A DNA stretch of 64,000 nt, from assembly GCF_009834025.1 (NCBI RefSeq), contig NZ_CP047156.1, positions 2,936,067-3,000,066 on the forward strand. The letters are read 5' to 3'. Below the pieces are notes generated by a model that worked only from the letters and a program-made list of their open reading frames with translations, was not told where the DNA came from and ran no database searches. The position numbers and the translations under genes were made by a program. Shown here one piece after another: positions 30,337 to 39,183 of the stretch (within the stretch, counting starts at the first letter, position 1; the number at the start of each line of letters is the position of its first letter). The DNA comes from Epidermidibacterium keratini (lineage in GTDB: Bacteria; Actinomycetota; Actinomycetes; Mycobacteriales; Antricoccaceae).

Positions 30337-31838
30337 GCGATCGTGTAGTGATCATCGGCAACGGGATGGTCGGCTCTCGCTTCCTGGAAGAGCTCGATGC
30401 TTCGGGAGCTGACCTCCAGGTCACCGTGCTCGGCGACGAACCGCACGCGGCATACAACCGCCTGCTGCTCAGCGATGTCATCGCCGGTCGCGGTGATCTA
30501 GGTCGGCTCGCGCTACCGGCACCGCCGTCGACTGCTCAGGTGCACCTGGGGACCGCCGCGGTCGCGATCGATAGAGCACGGCGGCTGGTGACCGATGCGC
30601 ACGGAACCAACCACCCCTACGACATGGTCGTGCTTGCGACCGGCGCCAGTGCGCGCATCCCAGATATACCGGGCATGAACCGCGGACGAGACAGGGCGCG
30701 CGGAGTGCGAACGGTGCGGACGATCGATGACGCGCGGGGCATCATCGCGGCGGCTAGTACGACGCAGCATGCCGTCGTACTCGGTGGTGGTCTCCTCGGG
30801 GTCGAGGTCGCCTGCGGACTACACGCCCGAGGCTGTGCGGTCACTATCGTGCAGGCCGCGCCCCGACTCATGGCGGCCCAGCTGGACAACGCCGGGGCAG
30901 AGGCGCTCGCCGGATCGCTCGTCGGTCGCGGGATCGACGTGCGGACCTCGGCCGGCGTGGCCTCGGTGGTGACCGACGCCGACCACCACATGAGCGCTGT
31001 CGTCACGGGTGACGGCTCGACTCTCGAAGCCGACATGCTCATCCTGACCGCCGGCATCACCCCTAACGTGCAGATCGCCGCCGAGGCGGGACTTGCGGTG
31101 GATATCGGCGTACTCACCGACTCCGAACAACGGTCCGTGGGCGACGAGCGGTTCTTTGCGATCGGTGACTGTGCTCAACCACCCGAGGGGCACCGCGGGT
31201 TGATAGCCCCGGGCTGGGAACACGCGCGCCGTGCCGCGCAGGCGATCAGCAACGGGTCGAGTCCCGCGGCGCGCAGTGACGGACCCGGCAGCGTTGTGCG
31301 CCTGAAGGCAGCCGGTCTGGACGCCGTGATGCTCGGCGCCGCAACAGATCTTGAGCCCGCCGGTCGCCGGCGCGTGCTCCGGTTGCACGACCCCGACGCC
31401 GGACGCAGCGTGGCCGTGGCGATCCGTGACAGTCACATCGAGGCTGCGGTCTGCGTCGGCGCACCTGAGGTGGGCGCTCAGCTGACAACCGCTTTCGAGC
31501 GAGGTCTCGCGGTGCCGGGTGATCCCGCGTATCTGCTGCTCGACCCGCTGCATGCACCGACGACTACCGATGCGGACAGCCCGACGAGGATCCCGGACAC
31601 GGCAACGCTGTGCCGCTGCAATGGCGTGACCAAGAAGCAGGTGATCGCCGCGTTCCGTAGCGGTGCCCGCACCTTGCCGGCAGTCAGCGCCCAGACCCGT
31701 GCCGGCACCGGATGCGGTGGGTGCGCCGGCACCGTGATCGGGGTGCTCGAGTGGCTGGTTGACGCCGAGCCACAGGCGACGGCGAGCGCGATATCGGAAC
31801 CGGCGAGCCGTCGTGAGAAGGATGTTGCACGCCGTTAA
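30333..31838 (+). CDS. FAD/NAD flavoprotein with BFD-like 2Fe-2S domain, nitrate reductase electron donor
   Basis: A 501-residue NirB-N-terminal-like oxidoreductase. It has an FAD-binding start VVIIGNGMVGSRFLEEL, an NAD-binding VVLGGGLLGVEVACGL, and the second FAD segment FFAIGDCAQPPEG. Near the C-terminus is a BFD-like iron-sulphur module with C427-x-C429 and C461-x2-C464. Coupled to the nitrate reductase by ATGA overlap, it probably passes electrons from NAD(P)H to that enzyme, like NasB/NasC small subunits; this role is inferred from fusion logic and position. A 75-base gap with a GlnR-like box then leads to nirB. Confidence 0.85.
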   Translation: MSDRVVIIGNGMVGSRFLEELDASGADLQVTVLGDEPHAAYNRLLLSDVIAGRGDLGRLALPAPPSTAQVHLGTAAVAIDRARRLVTDAHGTNHPYDMVVLATGASARIPDIPGMNRGRDRARGVRTVRTIDDARGIIAAASTTQHAVVLGGGLLGVEVACGLHARGCAVTIVQAAPRLMAAQLDNAGAEALAGSLVGRGIDVRTSAGVASVVTDADHHMSAVVTGDGSTLEADMLILTAGITPNVQIAAEAGLAVDIGVLTDSEQRSVGDERFFAIGDCAQPPEGHRGLIAPGWEHARRAAQAISNGSSPAARSDGPGSVVRLKAAGLDAVMLGAATDLEPAGRRRVLRLHDPDAGRSVAVAIRDSHIEAAVCVGAPEVGAQLTTAFERGLAVPGDPAYLLLDPLHAPTTTDADSPTRIPDTATLCRCNGVTKKQVIAAFRSGARTLPAVSAQTRAGTGCGGCAGTVIGVLEWLVDAEPQATASAISEPASRREKDVARR

Positions 31839-31844
31839 CACACG

Positions 31845-31860
31845 ATGACTGCGGTGAAAC
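31845..31860. promoter_or_regulatory. Candidate GlnR box upstream of nirB
   Basis: ATGAC (31845-31849), six bases and GAAAC (31856-31860) match the GlnR half-box (A/G)TnAC-n6-GAAAC. A degenerate second b-site, GAAAT, is at 31877-31881. It lies 54 bases before the nirB start and suggests a second promoter inside the nitrate cluster. Confidence 0.55.
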
Positions 31861-31913
31861 ATTCGCTGCCTACGTTGAAATCTAGAACCTGATCGCCTAC
31901 GGAGAGGCAACCG

Positions 31914-34529
31914 ATGGAGCAGCGGAGTGCGACGAGGGTCGTCGTTGTCGGCGGCGGAATGATCGCGCATCGGTTCGTTGAGGCGTTGATGGCCGCGACG
32001 CAGGACCGGCCCGGCGACTACACCGTCACGGTGCTCGCGCAGGAGCCGCGGGCGCCGTACGACAGGGTCGCGCTGACCACCTACTTCACTGGTCGAGACC
32101 CCGACGCGTTGAGCCTGGGCTCACGAGACTTCTGGGCTCAACCCGGCGTCACTCTTCGCACGGGCACCGAGGCTGTCGCAATCGATCGCGAGGCGAAGGC
32201 CGTGCAGCTCGCCGACGGCGAGCGGGTCGAGTACGACGAGCTCGTGCTTGCCACCGGCTCCTATGCGATTCGTCCGCCGATCAAGGGCGGTGAAGGCAGC
32301 GGCTGCTTTGTCTATCGCACGATCGACGATGTTGCCGAGCTGCGCGGATATGTCGAGGATCTTCGGCGAGAGCATCCGCAACGGCCGATTCGCGGAGCCG
32401 TGATCGGCGGTGGGTTGCTGGGACTCGAGGCAGCGGGTGCGCTCCAAGCACTCGGAGCACAGAGCACCGTGGTCGAGTTTGCGCCCCGGCTGATGCCGCT
32501 TCAGGTCGACGACGGTGGCGGGCAGGCGCTGCGCCGGCTTATCAACCAGCTGGGCGTCGACGTGCGCGTGGACACTGCGACGACTCGCATCGTGCGTCGT
32601 CTCGGCGAGGTCAGCGCGATGGAGTTTGCCGATAAGTCGCAGATCGACTGCGACGTGGTGGTTTTCGCGACTGGTGTCCGGCCGCGCCACGAGCTCGCGG
32701 GAGACGCCGGCCTGGACATCGGCGAGCGCGGCGGCGTCGTCGTTGACGACCAGTGTCGCACCGCTGACGACTCGATCTACGCAATTGGCGAGGTCGCCTG
32801 CATTCAGGGCAAAGTCTGGGGACTCGTCGCGCCTGGTAACGCGATGGCCGAGGTGGCGGCTCACCACATCGTCGGTGGCACAGGTACTTTTCCCGGCGCT
32901 GACTCATCGACCAAGCTGAAGCTGCTCGGCGTCGACGTTGCGAGCTTCGGCGATGCGTTCGCCAAAGACGAAGGCAGCTTGGAGGTCGTGTACGCCGACC
33001 CCGTTGCCGGTGTCTACAAGAAGCTCGTGTTGTCCGACGATGCCCAGACGCTGCGTGGCGGCGTACTCGTCGGAGATGCATCCGCCTACGCCACGTTGCG
33101 GGCGATGGTGGGACGCCCGCTCGGAGCGGACCCGGCAACCTTCCTCGTGCCGGATGACCTTCGAGGACAGGACATGAGCACCGGCCTGCCCGACGATGCG
33201 GCGGTGTGCTCCTGCAACAACGTCACCGCAGGAACGATCCGGGAGTCGGTGCGCAGCGGTGCGGCGAGCGACCTCGGGTCGGCCAAGAGCTGCACGGGCG
33301 CAGGCACGAGCTGCGGGTCATGCCTGCCGCTGGTCAAGAAGATCGTCGGGCTGGAGCTGGAGCAGGCCGGGATCGCCGTGAGCAAGGCATTGTGTGAGCA
33401 CTTCGCGCTTAGCCGAGCCGAGCTTTTCAATGCGGTGCAGGTCAGCGGGCTGCGCACATTTAGCGCGATCGTCGAGCGGCATGGGACCGGTCGCGGCTGC
33501 GATATCTGCAAGCCGGTGGTCGGCTCGATCCTGGCGAGCCTGGGGACCGGACACATCCTCGACGGGGAACGCGCGGCGCTGCAGGACACCAATGACCATG
33601 TGCTCGCCAACATCCAGAAGGACGGCACATACTCCGTCGTACCGCGCATCGCCGGCGGCGAGATCACCCCTGAGGGGCTGATCGTGATCGGCGAGGTGGC
33701 CCGCGACTTCGGCCTCTACACGAAGATCACCGGCGGCCAGCGGATCGACATGTTCGGAGCGCGGATCGACCAGCTGCCGCTGATCTGGCGCAGGCTGGTC
33801 GATGCGGGGTTCGAGTCCGGCCATGCCTACGGCAAGTCGCTGCGCACGGTGAAGTCGTGCGTCGGGCAGTCGTGGTGCCGCTACGGTGTGCAGGACTCGG
33901 TGTCGATGGCCGTGCTGCTGGAGCTGCGCTACCGAGGTCTTCGGGCGCCGCACAAGCTCAAGCTCGGAGTGTCTGGCTGCGCGCGCGAATGCGCGGAGGC
34001 CCGGGCTAAGGATGCCGGGGTGATCGCGACCGAGAAGGGCTGGAACCTCTATGTCGGCGGCAATGGCGGCTTCACTCCGCGGCATGCGCAGCTGCTGGCC
34101 GAGGACCTCGACGACGCCGGGCTGATCCAAGCGATCGATCGGTTCTTCATGTACTACATCCGCACCGCTGACCGCCTGCAGCGCACCGCACCGTGGCTCG
34201 AAGACCTCGAGGGCGGGCTCGATCATCTACGCGAAGTGGTTTTTGACGACTCCCTCGGTATCGCAGGGGATCTCGACGCGGCTATGGCGCAGCACGTGGC
34301 GTCGTACTCCGACGAGTGGCGCGACGTGCTCGAGGACCCGGTCAAGCTCGCCGCGTTCAGCTCCTTCGTAAACGCGCCTGGGACGGCCGACCCGGACCTC
34401 GCGTACGTCGACGAACGCGGGCAGCGGCGCCCGGCCGATCGCGAGCCGGTCGTCGTGGCCGGTCCGAAGATCCCGGTGTTTGCAGGCGGAGACGGACGGC
34501 CCGAGGGGGAGCAGCATCATGTGGACTGA
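31914..34529 (+). CDS. nirB: NAD(P)H nitrite reductase, large subunit
   Basis: An 871-residue sirohaem enzyme that reduces nitrite to ammonium. Order of parts: FAD/NAD module (about 1-310), BFD-like 2Fe-2S module with Cys432 and Cys434 and a later CGSC pair, then the ferredoxin-like and sirohaem domains. The [4Fe-4S]-sirohaem ligands are Cys649 and Cys655 in SCVGQSWC and Cys689 and Cys693 in GCARECAEA. Full length. ATG 31914 follows GGAGAGG. The stop lies inside the start of nirD. Confidence 0.96.
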   Translation: MEQRSATRVVVVGGGMIAHRFVEALMAATQDRPGDYTVTVLAQEPRAPYDRVALTTYFTGRDPDALSLGSRDFWAQPGVTLRTGTEAVAIDREAKAVQLADGERVEYDELVLATGSYAIRPPIKGGEGSGCFVYRTIDDVAELRGYVEDLRREHPQRPIRGAVIGGGLLGLEAAGALQALGAQSTVVEFAPRLMPLQVDDGGGQALRRLINQLGVDVRVDTATTRIVRRLGEVSAMEFADKSQIDCDVVVFATGVRPRHELAGDAGLDIGERGGVVVDDQCRTADDSIYAIGEVACIQGKVWGLVAPGNAMAEVAAHHIVGGTGTFPGADSSTKLKLLGVDVASFGDAFAKDEGSLEVVYADPVAGVYKKLVLSDDAQTLRGGVLVGDASAYATLRAMVGRPLGADPATFLVPDDLRGQDMSTGLPDDAAVCSCNNVTAGTIRESVRSGAASDLGSAKSCTGAGTSCGSCLPLVKKIVGLELEQAGIAVSKALCEHFALSRAELFNAVQVSGLRTFSAIVERHGTGRGCDICKPVVGSILASLGTGHILDGERAALQDTNDHVLANIQKDGTYSVVPRIAGGEITPEGLIVIGEVARDFGLYTKITGGQRIDMFGARIDQLPLIWRRLVDAGFESGHAYGKSLRTVKSCVGQSWCRYGVQDSVSMAVLLELRYRGLRAPHKLKLGVSGCARECAEARAKDAGVIATEKGWNLYVGGNGGFTPRHAQLLAEDLDDAGLIQAIDRFFMYYIRTADRLQRTAPWLEDLEGGLDHLREVVFDDSLGIAGDLDAAMAQHVASYSDEWRDVLEDPVKLAAFSSFVNAPGTADPDLAYVDERGQRRPADREPVVVAGPKIPVFAGGDGRPEGEQHHVD

Positions 34530-34899
34530 GATCTGTGCGCTGGAGGAGCTGCGGCCCGAGCGTGCGGTAGCCGCGCTGGTGGGGCATCCGGCCGACGGGC
34601 TGGCGCAGGTCGCGGTCGTGCTACTGGCTGACGGCTCGCTGCACTGCGTGGGCCACTACGACCCATATAGCAAGGCAAACGTCATCGCCCGCGGTATCGT
34701 CGGCACGAGAGAGGTCTCCGGCGAGGTCATCCCCACCATCACATCGCCGATGTACAAGCAAACGTTTGACCTCCGCACCGGCGACGCGCTCGATGACCCC
34801 GACGTGGGAATCGGGGCGTGGCGGGTTGAGGTGCGCGACGGGACCGTCGGCATCAGCGGTCAGCTGCTTCCCCAGCGAGTCGGGCGTCGCGATGGATGA
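34519..34899 (+). CDS. nirD: Nitrite reductase, small subunit
   Basis: A 126-residue NirD with a Rieske-like fold. The conserved segments are HYDPYSKANVIARGIVG and PMYKQTFDLRTGDALDDPDV. As in enteric NirD, the Cys/His pairs needed to bind a Rieske cluster are not all present, so it is probably structural. ATG 34519 is chosen because the family N-terminus (WTEICALEEL) begins there; it overlaps nirB by 11 bases and its own stop overlaps cobA. Confidence 0.93.
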   Translation: MWTEICALEELRPERAVAALVGHPADGLAQVAVVLLADGSLHCVGHYDPYSKANVIARGIVGTREVSGEVIPTITSPMYKQTFDLRTGDALDDPDVGIGAWRVEVRDGTVGISGQLLPQRVGRRDG

Positions 34900-35650
34900 G
34901 CGCGGTGGTCGCGTCGTCCTCGTCGGCGGCGGGCCGGGTGACCCTGACCTGATCACCGTGCGCGGGCACGATGCGCTGCTGCGCGCCGACGTGATCGTGG
35001 CGGACCGTCTCGGACCGGCATCGCTGCTGCGCGAGATCGGCGTACGCGGCGAGGTCATCGACGTCGGTAAACGTCCCTACCACCATCCGGTCCCGCAGGA
35101 GCGCATCAACGAGCTGCTGATCGAACGCGCTCGCCGCGGCGAGTACGTCGTCCGCCTGAAGGGCGGCGATCCGTTCGTCTTCGGGCGTGGCGGTGAGGAG
35201 GTGCTGGCCTGCGAACGCGCCGGCGTCCGCGTGGAGGTCGTGCCGGGTGTGTCGAGTGCGATCGCGGCGCCAGCGGCGGCCCGCGTGCCGGTGACCCACC
35301 GCGGTGTCGCCACCGGGATGCTGGTGATCTCCGGGCATGACGAGCTCTCCTACGACGTACTCGCCAGGTGGCCGCACACCATCGTGGTGCTGATGGGCAT
35401 GGCACGTCTGCCGGAGATTGCGGCCGGGCTGATCGCGCACGGCATGCCGGCGAGCCGACCCGCTGCAGTGGTGCAGCAGGCGCATACCGACCGGCAGGGC
35501 ACCGTGCGCGGCGAGCTGGGCACGATCGCCGGCGCGAGCCTGCGGGCCGGACTTGGCAATCCCGCGGTCATCGTGATCGGTGAGGTCGTCGACGTCCTCG
35601 GTGAGCCGGCGAGTACGCCGCCGCTGCGCGCCCTGGCAGCGCTCGGATGA
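34892..35650 (+). CDS. cobA: Uroporphyrinogen-III C-methyltransferase
   Basis: A 252-residue SUMT that makes precorrin-2 from uroporphyrinogen III by two SAM-dependent methylations, the entry to sirohaem. Motifs: VVLVGGGPGDPDLITVRG, YVVRLKGGDPFVFGRGGEE and RVPVTHRGVATGMLVISGH. It lacks the CysG dehydrogenase/chelatase extension. ATG 34892 overlaps the nirD stop by eight bases. It supplies the cofactor for NirB encoded just upstream. Confidence 0.95.
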   Translation: MDERGGRVVLVGGGPGDPDLITVRGHDALLRADVIVADRLGPASLLREIGVRGEVIDVGKRPYHHPVPQERINELLIERARRGEYVVRLKGGDPFVFGRGGEEVLACERAGVRVEVVPGVSSAIAAPAAARVPVTHRGVATGMLVISGHDELSYDVLARWPHTIVVLMGMARLPEIAAGLIAHGMPASRPAAVVQQAHTDRQGTVRGELGTIAGASLRAGLGNPAVIVIGEVVDVLGEPASTPPLRALAALG

Positions 35651-36774
35651 GCGTCGCGCCACGCATCCCCGCCGATGAGCTGGCCGGGACCCGAGTGCTC
35701 ATCACGGCGCAGCGCCGGGCCGGGGAGCTAGGTGCCGCGCTGAGCCGCCGCGGCGCGAGCGTGCAAATTTCTGCTGTCCTGTCGGTAATCCCGCACGTCG
35801 ATGACCACACGCTGATCAGCGCGACTCTCGATCTGATCGAGCGACCGCCGGACGTCGTCGTCATCACGACCGGCGTCGGACTGCGGGGTTGGATCGAGGC
35901 CTGTGACGTCGCGGGAATCGCGCCCGCGCTGCTTGAGGTGCTCGCGCAGGCGCGGCTGATCGTGCGCGGTCCGAAAGCGCGTGGCGCGGCGCAGGCCGCG
36001 GGGCTGAGCGCCGACTGGGTTGCTGAGTCGGAGACCAGCGCGGAGATCCGCGACCTGCTGCTGTCCGAGGGCGTGGCCGGGCGACGGGTCGCGATCCAGC
36101 ACCACGGGGCCGGCTCGGACGACCTCGACGGCACCTTGAGCGAGGCAGGTGCCGACGTCCAGTCCTTAGTCGTCTACCGATGGGGTCCGCCACCTGACCC
36201 GGCCGCGGTCGAGGACAGCGTGCGCCAGGTTGCTCGTGGCGAGTTCGATGCGGTGGTGTTTACCGCCGCACCGGGTACGTTGGCGTTCATCGAGATAGCC
36301 CGGCAGATCGGCGTACTCGACGATGTTCTTGCGCAGCTGCAGGCGCCGGAGGGCACTGTCGCAGCGGCCGTCGGTCCACTGACTGCGGCGCCCCTCCACG
36401 ATGTCGCCGTAGCGCCATTGGTCCGCGACCGTGCCCGGCTCGGCGCCTTGGCACGCGCGCTGGTGCGCGAGCTCGCCGAGCGTCGGGGCCTTCGGCTAGC
36501 GACCTGCGAAGGCGAGCTGCGGCTGCTGCGATCGGCCGCCGTATTAGACGAGCGTGTGCTCGCCCTGTCGCCGTCGAGCCTGGCGGTGCTCCGAACCCTC
36601 GCGGCCGCCCGCGGCTCGGTGGTGACCAGAGAGCAGCTGCTTGCGGTGCTGCCCGGTGACTCAGCCGACCTGCATGCCAGCGAGGTGGCGGTCGCGCGGC
36701 TGCGCGACAGCATCGGTGCCCGCGGGCTGGTGCAGACCGTCGTCAAGCGTGGCTACCGGCTGGCGGTGACGTAA
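35647..36774 (+). CDS. nnaR: NnaR-like regulator: HemD-type domain fused to winged helix
   Basis: A 375-residue two-domain protein. Residues about 5-270 are uroporphyrinogen-III synthase-like (HemD): GTRVLITAQRRAGELGAAL, ITTGVGLRGW, VAIQHHG and VVFTAAPGTLAF. Residues about 280-375 are an OmpR/PhoB-type DNA-binding domain ending SIGARGLVQTVVKRGYRLAV. This architecture matches NnaR, described as a co-activator with GlnR of nitrate/nitrite assimilation genes in Streptomyces and mycobacteria. A regulator is therefore more likely than the housekeeping HemD, though retained synthase activity cannot be excluded. It overlaps cobA and the next gene, TAATG. Confidence 0.85.
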   Translation: MSVAPRIPADELAGTRVLITAQRRAGELGAALSRRGASVQISAVLSVIPHVDDHTLISATLDLIERPPDVVVITTGVGLRGWIEACDVAGIAPALLEVLAQARLIVRGPKARGAAQAAGLSADWVAESETSAEIRDLLLSEGVAGRRVAIQHHGAGSDDLDGTLSEAGADVQSLVVYRWGPPPDPAAVEDSVRQVARGEFDAVVFTAAPGTLAFIEIARQIGVLDDVLAQLQAPEGTVAAAVGPLTAAPLHDVAVAPLVRDRARLGALARALVRELAERRGLRLATCEGELRLLRSAAVLDERVLALSPSSLAVLRTLAAARGSVVTREQLLAVLPGDSADLHASEVAVARLRDSIGARGLVQTVVKRGYRLAVT

Positions 36775-37499
36775 TGCGCCGGCCCACCCTGGTGCTGTGT
36801 GCGCACGGGACCCGAGATCAAGACGGGGCTGCGACGACGCGACAGATCGCCAGCCGGCTAAGGATGTCGCGTGCCGGCCTTGACGTGCGCGAGGCGCACG
36901 TCGACGTCCAGTCGCCAGCCCTCAAGGAGGTCGTGCGCGAGCTGGAAGCCGCCGGACGCGAGTCGGTCGTCGTGCCGCTGATGCTGGGCGCCGGCTATCA
37001 CGTCCAGGTCGATATCAGCGACGCCGTCGATGCGACCCGCGCTCGCGCGGCTGATCCGCTCGGGCCGCATCCCGCGTTGGCATCGGCGCTGCGCGCTCGG
37101 CTCGCTGCGGCCGGAGTCGCGCCCGACACGGCGGTCGTATTGGCCGCTGCCGGCTCGAGCCGTGCGGCGTCTGAGCAGCAAACCCGCGATATGGCTGCGA
37201 TCTTGCGCGCTGAGCGTGCCGGTCCGGTCGTCGCGGCCTTCGGGTCCGCGGCGTACCCGCGGGTTGGCGATGCGGTCACTGCGCTGCGGGAGGCAGGGGA
37301 GCGTCGCGTCGCGATCGCGGCATACCTGATTGGTCGGGGATTCTTCTTCGACCGGCTCTGCGAGGCCGGCGCCGACGTGGTCAGCGAGCCGCTCGGTGCG
37401 CACCCGGCTGTTGTGGCCCGAGTGCTGGAGCTCTACGACGCGGCCACGTCCCCTCGCACCTGGCCGATGCGAGGGGACGTGGCCGGGTCCGTCAGCTAG
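36774..37499 (+). CDS. CbiX/SirB-type sirohydrochlorin chelatase
   Basis: A 241-residue chelatase with two tandem CbiX-like halves. The first metal-binding His is in LVLCAHGTRDQ, the second in PLMLGAGYHVQVDI. It probably inserts Fe2+ into sirohydrochlorin to finish sirohaem for NirB; cobalt chelation is possible for the family, but no cobalamin genes are present. It is coupled to the nnaR-like gene by a one-base overlap, and its stop overlaps by four bases that of the convergent LPXTG gene. Confidence 0.85.
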   Translation: MRRPTLVLCAHGTRDQDGAATTRQIASRLRMSRAGLDVREAHVDVQSPALKEVVRELEAAGRESVVVPLMLGAGYHVQVDISDAVDATRARAADPLGPHPALASALRARLAAAGVAPDTAVVLAAAGSSRAASEQQTRDMAAILRAERAGPVVAAFGSAAYPRVGDAVTALREAGERRVAIAAYLIGRGFFFDRLCEAGADVVSEPLGAHPAVVARVLELYDAATSPRTWPMRGDVAGSVS

Positions 37500-38935
37500 T
37501 GGCGACGCCGGCCGGCGACCAGCAGGCTGCCACCTACTCCGATGAGCAGGAGGGCCGCCGCGCCTATGCCGAGCGCGTCAACGCCGGTGTAGGGCAGGGT
37601 GCCGCCGCTGGCTGCGTTGGCATTTGCCTGACCAGCGGGTCCGGGCTGGACACTCGTGCCGGGGGGCGCTGGCCAGGTCACCACGACCGTGACCTCGGGC
37701 GGCTCATGCGTCGGCGGGGTCACGACCGGCGGCGTGGTTTCGCACGCCACCACCGTCACCGACGTGCTGGCGAGGACCTCGCCGGTCGCCGGGTCGGTGA
37801 CCGCGAGCACGTAGACGCCCGCGGCGGCGCCGGACACCTCGAATGTCATCGACTCGCCGTCAGGGACGTCGGCAAACAGCTCCTCGTCGATCACCTGACC
37901 GTCTGCGGCGCTCAGCAGCACGAGGACATAGGACTCGGACATGCCCGACTCGTCCGCAACGTTTGTCACGGTGCCGCTGATCTGCGAATCGTCAGAATCC
38001 ACGTCGTAGCAGGCCATCATCTCCGCCGTGACCGACGGGGCGGCCGCGACGCACTCCACGCCGCTGTCGGTCGCCTCGCCGTAGGAGTGGCTGGTGGTGC
38101 CGTCGTCGAAGACGTAGCCCTCGTTCGTGGTAGCGGTGAGGTTGCCGTCGTCGTCGATGCTCCAGGTGATCTCGTCGGTGTCGGCTGGCACGGTCCAGGT
38201 GGCGTTGTCCGGTCCGCATGGGTCGGTGACGTCCGGTTGGGCCGGCACGGGAATCTCTTCGGGCTCGGAAGGTCCCCCCGGCGGCGGGCACTGAGATGGG
38301 CTGGGCTCCGGGCCGCCGTCGTCGTACCCGATAGCAACCGAGCGCCCTTGAGCGTCGTTGAACTCGTACGGGAACGTTCCGGTGAAGCCGCTGAGCGACG
38401 ACGTGTCGACCGAGATCGGGTTGTCGCCGGTCTGCAGCTGCTCGTCGACTCCCGGAGTGCCGACGTACTTGCACACCCACACCTTGTCGGGTGTCGTCGT
38501 CTCGGTCGGAGTGGGCTCAGTTGGAGTGGGCTCAGTCTGCGTGGGCTCAGTCGGGGTGGGCTCGGTTGAAGTCGCCGGGGGTTCGTTCGTTTCCGGCTCT
38601 GATGGTGGCGCAGTTGTCTGCGGCCCGGTCGCCGACGGCGGCGCCGTCGTCTCGGGCTCGGCTGGCGGAGTTGTCTGCGGCTCAGGCTCGGGCTGCTGGG
38701 TGTCGGTCGGCTCGGGTTCCTGTGGCGCAGACCCCGGCGCCTCTGCGCCGGTGGACTCGGTTGCTGCCTGATCTGCAGCCGCCTCATCCTCGGCCGCGGA
38801 GGTCGGAGCTGCTTGTTCGGCCGTAGCCGAAGGCATGCCAAACCCGAGCAGCCAGATTGAGAGTGCGAGGGCAAATATCGCCCATGATCGGTTGGTGCGC
38901 GTGCTCTTGTGCACGGCGCGATGACGACAGGCCAT
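37496..38935 (-). CDS. Sortase-anchored (LPYTG) surface protein
   Basis: A 479-residue secreted protein. It has a long signal peptide (basic start, hydrophobic stretch near residues 19-36, cleavage about TAEQA), a Pro/Thr/Glu-rich stalk (about 45-150) with TEPT repeats, a folded part beginning VWVCKYVGTPGVDEQLQTG, a motif I remember from other actinobacterial surface proteins, and a C-terminal sorting signal LPYTG (447-451) with hydrophobic span and RRRH tail. It should be linked to peptidoglycan by a sortase not seen here. Ligand unknown. ATG 38935 follows AGGAAGG. Confidence 0.85.
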   Translation of the reverse strand: MACRHRAVHKSTRTNRSWAIFALALSIWLLGFGMPSATAEQAAPTSAAEDEAAADQAATESTGAEAPGSAPQEPEPTDTQQPEPEPQTTPPAEPETTAPPSATGPQTTAPPSEPETNEPPATSTEPTPTEPTQTEPTPTEPTPTETTTPDKVWVCKYVGTPGVDEQLQTGDNPISVDTSSLSGFTGTFPYEFNDAQGRSVAIGYDDGGPEPSPSQCPPPGGPSEPEEIPVPAQPDVTDPCGPDNATWTVPADTDEITWSIDDDGNLTATTNEGYVFDDGTTSHSYGEATDSGVECVAAAPSVTAEMMACYDVDSDDSQISGTVTNVADESGMSESYVLVLLSAADGQVIDEELFADVPDGESMTFEVSGAAAGVYVLAVTDPATGEVLASTSVTVVACETTPPVVTPPTHEPPEVTVVVTWPAPPGTSVQPGPAGQANANAASGGTLPYTGVDALGIGAAALLLIGVGGSLLVAGRRRH

Positions 38936-39183
38936 GACGGCCCACCACCTTCCTGTTTCCCCCCAGGAGGGGTGGTTGGGAATAACAATCTGGCTAGTTG
39001 TTAGCGCCGCCTACAAGCATGCAAAACCATACGAGGCACGAACTGACGCTCCTTCCCCCCGGAAGCGATGCGTTGTGAGCAAAGCTGACAGCGACCAGTA
39101 CGGCGGAGAGTAGCACGAGGCGAAGTCCGCGTAAATAGTCGAATGTGGTTCTCAGGATTCGAGTTGCCTGCGACACACTGCCA
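38936..39183. other. Intergenic region upstream of the LPYTG gene
   Basis: This 248-base gap, less GC-rich than its surroundings, contains the promoter side of the LPYTG gene and the 3' side of the LysR gene. A minus-strand reading of 60 codons (38994-39176) has one hydrophobic stretch but no ribosome-binding site that I can see, and I do not call it. CCCCCC runs near 38966 and 39055 are on the non-coding side. I see no clear terminator. Confidence 0.5.

Noticed and set aside
35647-36774. Calling this gene the housekeeping hemD
   Set aside because: The fused winged-helix domain and its place in the nitrate cluster fit the NnaR regulators better.
38994-39176. 60-codon minus-strand frame with one hydrophobic stretch upstream of the LPYTG gene
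   Set aside because: No ribosome-binding site or leaderless hexamer, and the second half does not look like protein; kept only as a note in the gap description.
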